From JAWKUK01 sp964402175 (GTDB lineage Bacteria; Planctomycetota; UBA1135; GCA-002686595), in contig CAYOBN010000067.1 of NCBI GenBank assembly GCA_964402175.1, positions 1 through 27,676 on the forward strand: a stretch of 27,676 nt of DNA, given 5' to 3'. The position numbers were made by a program, and so were the translations under genes. How positions within the stretch are numbered: the stretch's first letter is position 1; every line of letters starts with the position of its first letter. The notes beneath the pieces are model-generated. The model saw only the letters and a list, made by a program, of their open reading frames with translations, did not search any database and had not been told where the DNA came from. This document shows, piece after piece, positions 21,745 through 27,676 of the stretch.

Positions 21745-23790
21745 TCAAGGACGCATGTCAAACGGAAGCTTCAAGAATGACATTGCCGTCGGGAATCCGC
21801 TGGGCAGGCCTCCGTCGCCCGATACGTCGAGCTCGAAGACGACCTCGAAGCGCACGAAGTCCCAAGCACCGTTCGACAACGCGTTCGGGTTAGGTGTCCA
21901 GCCCGAAATGGCGGATAGGGCGGAGCCCTCGCTCGGAGCGCCTGTGCCATCGTCCACCGTCGCGTCGAAGAGGATCGTGACGCGTGCATCGTCGGGTACT
22001 CGGTCGCGTTGAAGTGCGGAGTAGATCTCGAAATAGCGTGGGTCGACTTCGAGCGTGACTCCGGCTGGAGTATTGTAGGGAAGTGTCAAGTCGAAGGGTA
22101 CGCAGTCTGGGATGCCGAAGAGTCCCGGGATGTAGCAACCATCGAAGAGCGCAAAGGCGATCCCGTTCGACGAGGTCGTAACCTGATCGATGCGGACTGA
22201 AATCGGATCCGTACCGCCAGGGACGAGCGGAAAGAAAACGGCGCGAGAACCCAGCACTAGACCGGGATTCTCGACGTAGAGGCCAAGGGGGTCAGCGAGA
22301 TCCTGCTGCGCCACCCGAACCTCGCGCGGTGCGAGCGAGAGTAAGGGAATCGGCCCGAGCATCCGACCGATCGGCGCTACGGAGTTCCCGACGACTACGA
22401 CGGCACCGTTCGGGTCTGTGCCCTCGAACTCGAAACGTGGCCGCACGTCCGTGCCGCCCGGGTTGATATGACCGAGCCCAAGCGGTAACCACTTCGATCG
22501 TGCTCGCGACTCGCCAGTCGTTCCGGCGACCGCTCTCAGAGATCCCTGGCCCCAATGAGCGCGCGGCGCTCCGAGGTCCGAAGTCGTATCTTCGTTCGAG
22601 AGCGGGTGGTTTCCTCCGAAAGCGAAGCGCTCCACGATTGCATCGATGCGCGTGCCTATCCCGTCTTCGCGCCAGGTGCAGTTTGCACTCACGAATCCCG
22701 CTTGTGACGCTGTTGTTGCCTCGCCGAAGAGATCAGCGAAGTCTGCGGCCAGTGCGACTCGTAGCTCGGTCCCGCGGGGCAGCATGCCTGAGGGAACGAA
22801 CCTGACCGCGTACCCGTTCTGAGAGCAGTTCGACACAAGCTCCGTGCGTCCGGGAACCGGTTGCCATGTGCCGTGCATGAACTCGACTCCGACGCGGTCT
22901 AGGTTCGCTTGTTCCGGATCGATGGGCTGATCGAAGTGCACCACGAACGCGACGCGGTGCGCGCGTACGCTGTAGTGGTTCAGCGGCAGTCCGTCGGGCA
23001 ACAACAGCGAGGCCTGCGCGTCCAGGAAGCCGAGGCCGAACCGGGACCCCGCGAAATACGCACGCACGGCGGGATCGAGCCCGATCTCGAGGTGCGTAGC
23101 CCGCACCTCGCTCCACTCGATGCCGTCTCGCCCGCGCACGATGACGCTCGGAGGTCCTGCGGCCGGGTCATGGAACATGAGCGACGGGGGGCCCAGGGGC
23201 GGCGTAACAAAAGAGATCGTCAGCGTGTCCGAGAGGGTCGCGCCCGTGGCCGAGCGAAGCGCCGCTCCGATGTTGTCTTCGCCTCGGATGACGACTCGGT
23301 AGCGGAGGTTGCCGGCTTGGAATCCGGGACCGAAGCCCGTGAGGTCGGGGTGGCACGCTGGCGTGAATCGGATGCTATCGGGCCCACTCGGTCCATGCGT
23401 GTAGTTGCCGAGAACGACAGCCCCAAGCTCGTCGACGATGCGCACTGCACCTACCTGAATGGAGCTCCAATCGAGCGCCTGGTTGCACACCACATCGATC
23501 GGCCGGTTGAGGCTCCAGACTTCGCCTTCACTGACACTGACCGAAGTCACCACGAGCGGCTCGACGAGCGCAGGTTCGGTCTTCTTCGACTCTCCTCCGC
23601 AGCCGAACGCCACAAGGCAAGAGCTAAGGACTAGGACCCAACGTGACCCTGCGCGGCGCTGTGGCGCAGCTCGTTTCGCTGCGAGCTCGGTCTGCTCGAG
23701 CGTGGGTACGTTCGAGAGCGAGTGTCGATGGGCACGCAGCCGAAGCGCAGAGCTCGGGAGCGCGAGTGGATCCGTGTCGAAGGTCTGCAT
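21745..23790 (-). CDS. Large lipoprotein with SbsA-type Ig-like domains
   Basis: This is a 681-residue exported lipoprotein. The hydrophobic stretch WVLVLSSCLVAFG-Cys64 is a good lipobox, but it comes after an unusual 50-residue basic leader. ATG 23790 is the only ATG/GTG/TTG start before it in frame, so the leader is real or the start is non-canonical. The first domain (about 78-195: VVTSVSVSEGEVWSLNRPIDVVCNQALDWSSIQVGAVRIVDELGAVVLG, with IRFTPACHP and LTISFVTPP) has the pattern of the SbsA-type Ig-like (Big_5) fold. A second one is at about 285-385 (VAFVVHFDQPIDPEQANLDRVGV, with LRVALAADFADLFGEA). The rest is beta-rich, with Cys in VSNC, SANC and GCYIPGLFGIPDC. It is probably a cell-surface protein. 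GC is lower than in housekeeping genes. Confidence 0.8.
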   Translation of the reverse strand: MQTFDTDPLALPSSALRLRAHRHSLSNVPTLEQTELAAKRAAPQRRAGSRWVLVLSSCLVAFGCGGESKKTEPALVEPLVVTSVSVSEGEVWSLNRPIDVVCNQALDWSSIQVGAVRIVDELGAVVLGNYTHGPSGPDSIRFTPACHPDLTGFGPGFQAGNLRYRVVIRGEDNIGAALRSATGATLSDTLTISFVTPPLGPPSLMFHDPAAGPPSVIVRGRDGIEWSEVRATHLEIGLDPAVRAYFAGSRFGLGFLDAQASLLLPDGLPLNHYSVRAHRVAFVVHFDQPIDPEQANLDRVGVEFMHGTWQPVPGRTELVSNCSQNGYAVRFVPSGMLPRGTELRVALAADFADLFGEATTASQAGFVSANCTWREDGIGTRIDAIVERFAFGGNHPLSNEDTTSDLGAPRAHWGQGSLRAVAGTTGESRARSKWLPLGLGHINPGGTDVRPRFEFEGTDPNGAVVVVGNSVAPIGRMLGPIPLLSLAPREVRVAQQDLADPLGLYVENPGLVLGSRAVFFPLVPGGTDPISVRIDQVTTSSNGIAFALFDGCYIPGLFGIPDCVPFDLTLPYNTPAGVTLEVDPRYFEIYSALQRDRVPDDARVTILFDATVDDGTGAPSEGSALSAISGWTPNPNALSNGAWDFVRFEVVFELDVSGDGGLPSGFPTAMSFLKLPFDMRP

Positions 23791-24066
23791 CAGGTGCGCC
23801 TGTTGTGGCGTGAGGGCTGCTCCGCCCGTGACACCCTACACGGCGCAACGGGCGAAGGCGGAAGGAGTCTCCTTGCAACTTCCGTACCGGCCGATCGAAG
23901 TCCGCGTGACTCGGTCTCGATTCGGAAGATCTGCGGTTCGGAGCGAAGCGGCCTTGCGGTGCCTGCCCGCTGCAGTACGAGGCGCCCTTGGATCTTGATC
24001 CTCTGTCTGAATCCTCCACAAGGGGGGGCGGCCCGTGCGCGACCACATGACAGCGGTACGATCTCT

Positions 24067-24087
24067 CGACACCTGTTCGAGGTGTCG
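24067..24087. promoter_or_regulatory. Perfect stem-loop in the leader region
   Basis: CGACACCT and AGGTGTCG form an 8-bp perfect stem with loop GTTCG. No T-tract follows. It lies 312 bases before the fused sigma gene. Confidence 0.4.
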
Positions 24088-24250
24088 CGTTCACAGCGAG
24101 CCGTTTCGCGTCACGGAGCCGGAACATCGTTCACCGCGCATCGGCTCGGGCAACCTTCCGTTCGGCTGCTGGGGGACGTGGCCCATGGGAGCCACGCTGG
24201 GCGGCTCGTCGCGGGAATCGACTGAGGTTGCGTGGCGCTCGCTGCTGATG

Positions 24251-24283
24251 GCTCGCGGTAGCTCAGTCCCCGAGACCGCGAGC
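24251..24283. promoter_or_regulatory. Strong stem-loop upstream of the fused sigma gene
   Basis: GCTCGCGGT pairs with ACCGCGAGC (9 bp). A two-base bulge and a further CTC/GAG stem continue it around a 7-base loop. It is 115 bases before ATG 24399. The string GGTAGCTCAG inside resembles a tRNA D-arm, but no tRNA fold is present. Confidence 0.45.
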
Positions 24284-24398
24284 GTTGCGTTGCGTTGGGG
24301 TCTCTTCGAGCACAGTCGGCGCTGTCGGATCGTGGTCCCGCTCGTTTTCAGGGGATTCGGTTGCGAAATCGCCGCGCGGCGGGCCTACCGGGGCAGCG

Positions 24399-26915
24399 AT
24401 GGTCCCGACCCGCCCTTTCGATGACGTCCCTGACGGTGAGCTCGCGGCGCAGTCCGCTTGGTTGCGCCGTGTTGCGGCGCGGCTCCTCTGCGACGGGTCC
24501 GCGGCGGAGGACGTCGCTCAGGACGTCTGGTTGGCGGCGGCGCAGGGGGGCGCGCGCGGCGGGCGCGGCACGCTCGCTGCGTACGCGAGGAATCTCGCGC
24601 GGCGTTGGCGGCGTTCCGAGGCCCGGCGCACCCGGCGCGAGGAGGTGGCGGCGCGCCCCGAGTCGGTGCCCGGGCCCGACGAGCTGGCCGAAGCGTTGGA
24701 GTGCCAGCGTGTGCTCGTCGAAGAGCTTCAAGCGCTGCCACCTGACGCGCGCGAGCTCCTGGTCCTGAGGACCTACGCCGAGCGCACGACGTCGCAGATC
24801 GCGCGCGACCGCGGTTTGCCCGAGGCGACGGTGCGCGACCGCCTGCGACGTGCCGAGGGGCTCTTGCGCGCGCGCCTCGACCGTCGCTTCGGAGGGCAAC
24901 GGGGGCTCTGGGCGGGCCCGCTCGCTTGGTTGCCCCGCGGAGGGGGGCCGCTCCCGGCGGCTCCTCTGGTCCCCGATCCGTCCCCGTGGTCCGCGCTGAC
25001 CGGCGCGCTCTTGCTGATGAAGACCTCGACGAAGCTCGTCCTCACCCTCGTGCCGCTGTGCCTGATCGCGCTGCGTTGGTCCGCACAGCGCGAGGCAGAG
25101 GTCAACGTGCAGACTCCCACCGTCGAGGCCCCGCCAGCGGAGACCGCGCGGTCGCAACCGAGCCAGGCCGCGCTGGGACACACCGCGGTCGCTTCGCGGA
25201 GCACGGCTGGGCCGCTCCCCTCGGCGCTGCCCTCCGCGTTGGCGGTGCTCGTCCGCGATGCTGCGACCGGCCTCCCCGCGCCGCACTACGCCGTCGCCTT
25301 GCTCGGGCCCGACGGCGAGCGGGTGGGGGTCATGGAGAGCGATGCAGCGGGCGCCTTCGCGATCCCGGTCGATCGACTCGCTCGGACAGTGCAGCTCTGC
25401 GCGATCGACCACGTGGAGCTCCACTTGCGAGAGCCCGCACAGCGCGAGCTGCGGCGACCGACGAACGGCGAGCCATCCGTGTTCGAGGTCGAACTCGGCC
25501 CGAGTTATGACCTCGTACTGCCGCCGGGAGCGCCGCCCGCCACGACGACCGCCTTCCTCGCGACGCAGCGCTTCGACGCGGACGCGACCGGACAACGCTG
25601 GTTCGTCCGAGGCGCGCCCCTGCGCGCTGGAGCCCAGCCATGGGTCCGCTTCGATCCCGTCGAGGCGCGCAGGGTGGCTGGCACGGGGCTCCCAGCATTC
25701 GTCGCACTGCGGGACCTCGAAGGGTTCTATCAAGCCGCAGGTGAGGCGCCGACGCTGACGGGCCATGCACCGTCGCCGGTGTTCCTGACCGGCGGCGCGT
25801 GCGGCGCCATGGCATTGACGGTGACCGTCGAAGGAGCGCCACCGACGGCGCTGGTCGATGTGCACCTGATCCGCCGCACCGATGAGGGTGAATTCGACGC
25901 CAATCGTGACGTGCGTGTCCTCGGAGTCGGTCCCGCGCAGAAAGGCAGCCACGAGGTTCCCTACCTCGTGCCCGGCGCCTGGACCATCGACCTGCGCGCC
26001 GCAGGCCTCGAGCCGCTGCGACGCGAGTTCGAAGTCGTCGCTGGGGAGAGTCAGGCCCTGTCGTTCGACTTGCAGCGGAGCTCCGGCCGCAGCACCTTGA
26101 CGGTGATCGTCGACAGCGAGTCGGGGAGCGCTCCCTTGGGCCTCGTCGGCGTCGTCGCTGCGCCCATCGCTGGGCGATTCGAGGGGCCGGCCGACGATCC
26201 GCGGGCGCCGATTCGAGTGCTCGCTCGTAACCCGCGCGATGTGGGAGAGAAGCGCATGCGGTTGGAGGGCCTGCAGCCGGGTCGCTACACCGTCTCGCTG
26301 ACCGGCACGAACGGCTTGGCTCCGTTCGATCCAGCGGGCAGCATCGAAGTCGACGCGTCCGTCGGTGAGATTCGTTTCACATGCCGCGATCGCGGCGTCG
26401 ACTGGACGCCGCGGAGCCTGCGCGCGGTGCTGGACGACGCGGGGACACCTGTCGTCGGCGGCGCCCTGACGGTTTGGGCCGATGGGCAGGCGCTGCTGAC
26501 CCGGGGCCTCGCTGGGGGCGAGGGCGCGTTGCCGCCGCTGGCGCCCTCCGCGCGCGTCGACGTCGCCGTGCACGCCGAGGGGTGCCGAGCGGTGCTCTTG
26601 CGCGACGTCGTCCTGCCGAAGGAGGGGCCCCTCGTCGTGCGCATGGAGCCCGGCTTCGGGACCGTCCTCGTGGCGTACGGGATCGCGGAGGAGTCGGTTC
26701 CGTTGGCGGGCGTGCGCGTGATCGCCGACGGCGCGCCCCTGGGGGTCACCGACGAGCTCGGGCGCTTCCTCCTCACGGCGGACCGCCGGCCCAGCGCGGT
26801 GCGCTGCGAGCTGGCTGGGTGGAAGCTGTTCGCAGGGGCGCTCGACCCTGTGACCGGCGCCTGGACGTCGGCCCAGGACCACCGGCCCTGTGATGTCCTG
26901 CTGCGGCGGGAGTGA
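24399..26915 (+). CDS. Membrane-tethered ECF sigma factor with large exported C-terminal region
   Basis: The 838-residue frame from ATG 24399 has no interruption. Residues 17-75 are sigma region 2 (AEDVAQDVWLAAAQGG, TLAAYARNLARRWRRSE). Residues 107-160 are region 4 (LPPDARELLVLRTYAERTTSQIARDRGLPEATVRDRLRRAEG in two parts, a helix-turn-helix). After a Pro/Gly linker comes one membrane span, KLVLTLVPLCLIAL (about 212-225). About 600 residues follow outside the cytoplasm, consisting of repeated beta domains of carboxypeptidase-regulatory type (LAVLVRDAATGLPAPHYAVALLGPDG and VAYGIAEESVPLAGVRVIADG, both followed by D..G.F patterns). The N-terminus must be cytoplasmic to work as sigma, so the C-terminal part would sense or bind something outside. 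Similar sigma-membrane fusions are known in planctomycetes (family knowledge). ATG 25017 (MKTSTK) could be an internal start giving a separate exported protein. No anti-sigma gene is adjacent. Confidence 0.85.
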   Translation: MVPTRPFDDVPDGELAAQSAWLRRVAARLLCDGSAAEDVAQDVWLAAAQGGARGGRGTLAAYARNLARRWRRSEARRTRREEVAARPESVPGPDELAEALECQRVLVEELQALPPDARELLVLRTYAERTTSQIARDRGLPEATVRDRLRRAEGLLRARLDRRFGGQRGLWAGPLAWLPRGGGPLPAAPLVPDPSPWSALTGALLLMKTSTKLVLTLVPLCLIALRWSAQREAEVNVQTPTVEAPPAETARSQPSQAALGHTAVASRSTAGPLPSALPSALAVLVRDAATGLPAPHYAVALLGPDGERVGVMESDAAGAFAIPVDRLARTVQLCAIDHVELHLREPAQRELRRPTNGEPSVFEVELGPSYDLVLPPGAPPATTTAFLATQRFDADATGQRWFVRGAPLRAGAQPWVRFDPVEARRVAGTGLPAFVALRDLEGFYQAAGEAPTLTGHAPSPVFLTGGACGAMALTVTVEGAPPTALVDVHLIRRTDEGEFDANRDVRVLGVGPAQKGSHEVPYLVPGAWTIDLRAAGLEPLRREFEVVAGESQALSFDLQRSSGRSTLTVIVDSESGSAPLGLVGVVAAPIAGRFEGPADDPRAPIRVLARNPRDVGEKRMRLEGLQPGRYTVSLTGTNGLAPFDPAGSIEVDASVGEIRFTCRDRGVDWTPRSLRAVLDDAGTPVVGGALTVWADGQALLTRGLAGGEGALPPLAPSARVDVAVHAEGCRAVLLRDVVLPKEGPLVVRMEPGFGTVLVAYGIAEESVPLAGVRVIADGAPLGVTDELGRFLLTADRRPSAVRCELAGWKLFAGALDPVTGAWTSAQDHRPCDVLLRRE

Positions 26916-26918
26916 GGG

Positions 26919-26955
26919 GGCCACAGGCAGGGGCTCGCGAGCGCCTGGCGCGGCC
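26919..26955 (+). terminator. Multi-part hairpin after the fused sigma gene
   Basis: Nested pairs GGCC/GGCC, CAGGC/GCCTG and GCTC/GAGC fold on one axis, starting four bases past the stop codon. There is no T-tract; its position makes it a likely transcription end. Confidence 0.45.
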
Positions 26956-27282
26956 GCCCCTTGGGCGTCGGTGGGGTTTGGTGCGGCAAGGTGTCGCGCT
27001 TTGGAGCCCTGGGCGCAGCCGCTCGACCGGGGCGCTGCTTCCGGCTGCTGGGCCGGCGCCGGCAGGTGGCTGGGGGGGCAGATCCGTCGCGGTTTACGCG
27101 CGCCGTACTCGCAGGTTCGGGATTCCCCCGTATGCTGCAACGGTCGCAGCTCGGGACGGACTCTCGGGAATGGCGGTCACCGGTCGATGGACCGGGCGTA
27201 CCGCGATCGGGTCCCTCCCCCGCGCTGGCGGCCACCCACTCGAACCCGAACACGGGGCGCGACCCCGCGCCCTGGAACCACC
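26956..27282. promoter_or_regulatory. Upstream region of the Cys-rich protein gene
   Basis: No gene is visible here. The region holds copy 2 of the 30-bp motif (27081-27110) and a 6-bp stem-loop, CCGGTC-GATG-GACCGG (27180-27195), in the probable 5' leader. There is no clear ribosome site directly before ATG 27283. Confidence 0.4.
27081..27110 (+). promoter_or_regulatory. 30-bp conserved intergenic motif, copy 2
   Basis: This is the same element as at 17540-17569: GATCCG-(4 nt)-GGTTTACGCGCGC-(C)-GTACTC, 26 of 30 bases equal. It is also preceded by a G-run and lies on the same strand as the next gene, 172 bases before ATG 27283. Here the core TACG-CGCGC-CGTA is a perfect dyad. Confidence 0.5.
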
Positions 27283-27676
27283 ATGAAGACCTTCCTCCTC
27301 TCGCTCGCTGCAGCGCTCGTGACGCTCGGGTTCGCCCCGGCGCAAGAGTGCTCGGCGTCGCAATCGAAGGGCCAGTGCGGCACCGCCGCCAAGGCCGAGA
27401 CCGTCGCCGTGAAGCCGGTGGCGACCCCCTCGTGGTGCGCCCAGTCGTGCGCCGCGAAGAAGGCGGACGTGACCGCTGATGCGGCTCCGGTGGTCGCCGA
27501 GAAGGCGGCCCTCGCCGCCGACGGCGCGCAGGCATGCTCGGGCCAGAAGGCCACGGTCGTCGCGCAGAAGGCGACGTGCGCCTCGGCGTGCAGCGGTGAG
27601 AAGGCCGCGGTCGTCGCCGACAAGAAGTCGGGTTGCTGCCAGGAGGCCGCGAAGGCCGCCGTGGTCGCGACGAAGC
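27283..27676 (+). CDS. Exported Cys/Lys/Ala-rich protein (partial)
   Basis: This is the first 131 codons of a gene cut by the window edge. It starts MKTFLLSLAAALVTLGFAPAQ, a standard signal peptide with cleavage after AQ. The mature part repeats units of Cys, Ala, Lys and Val: CSASQSKGQC, CAQSCAAKKADV, CSGQKATVVAQK, CASACSGEKAAVVADK, GCCQEAAKAAVVATK. At least eleven Cys occur in about 110 residues, many as CxxxC, with short VVA(D/Q/T)K spacers. This pattern suits disulfide cross-linking or metal binding outside the cytoplasm. It matches no family I know; a downstream domain such as thioredoxin-like may follow beyond the window. The 30-bp motif lies upstream. Confidence 0.65.
   Translation, partial: MKTFLLSLAAALVTLGFAPAQECSASQSKGQCGTAAKAETVAVKPVATPSWCAQSCAAKKADVTADAAPVVAEKAALAADGAQACSGQKATVVAQKATCASACSGEKAAVVADKKSGCCQEAAKAAVVATK

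Larger units (their letters stand above)
23791..24398. other. Long divergent intergenic region with two hairpins
   Basis: There are 608 bases between the lipoprotein gene (minus) and the fused sigma gene (plus). Several frames are open, but none reads as protein. Two perfect stem-loops lie here, at 24067-24087 and 24251-24283. The region should contain both promoters and may encode a structured RNA or a long 5' leader for the sigma gene. Confidence 0.45.

Noticed and set aside
24250..24320. tRNA-like string GGTAGCTCAG
   Set aside because: The surrounding bases form a single hairpin; no acceptor, anticodon or T-arm can be drawn.
24348..27140. 930-codon minus-strand frame opposite the fused sigma gene
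   Set aside because: Antisense shadow caused by high GC3; the plus strand shows clear sigma regions and a membrane span.

Overview
The window is about 27.7 kb of GC-rich bacterial DNA. The gene complement points to a member of the Planctomycetota, though this is an inference. The clues are two ECF-like sigma factors, one fused to a membrane span and a large exported region. There are also a large FG-GAP-type surface protein with a characteristic C-terminal domain, several lipoproteins, and a flagellar fliK/fhlB-like pair away from any visible flagellar cluster. Housekeeping genes (queG, glpK, leucine dehydrogenase, ygfZ, htrA) are intermixed.

Layout. (1) 1-1.1 kb: a solitary IS200/RAYT-type Y1 transposase with a 12-bp direct repeat on each side. 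(2) 1.28-2.42 kb, minus: queG. (3) 2.76-8.65 kb, plus: a run with short gaps or overlaps, made of a sigma factor, an overlapping anti-sigma-like/TPR protein, a small secreted protein, glpK, a FliK-like protein and an overlapping FlhB-C-terminal-like protein. It ends in a very strong hairpin. (4) 8.68-14.1 kb, minus: a large low-complexity/TPR secreted protein, a small unknown, an unknown lipoprotein and a HEAT-repeat lipoprotein. (5) 14.2-15.3 kb, plus: leucine dehydrogenase. (6) 15.3-17.5 kb, minus: ygfZ and an HtrA protease. (7) 17.7-24.4 kb: an accessory-looking stretch with visibly more A/T-rich codon use. It holds unknown proteins, an FG-GAP surface protein, a two-span membrane peptide, a large SbsA-Ig-like lipoprotein and long intergenic spaces. 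It also carries a 139-bp direct repeat whose two copies overlap the 3' end and stop codon of an FG-GAP gene and of a decayed relative. (8) 24.4-26.9 kb, plus: a one-piece sigma factor-membrane span-exported region protein. (9) 27.28 kb to the end: the start of a Cys/Lys/Ala-rich exported protein, cut by the window edge.

How the genes may work together. The first sigma gene and its partner overlap at ATGA and probably form a regulator/anti-regulator pair. The second sigma gene carries its putative sensor in the same polypeptide. FliK-like and FlhB-C-like proteins are known to cooperate in export-substrate switching, and here they are translationally coupled. Two near-identical 30-bp motifs lie about 150-175 nt upstream of plus-strand genes 9.5 kb apart and may be a shared promoter or operator. 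No rRNA, tRNA, CRISPR array or recognisable defence system was found.
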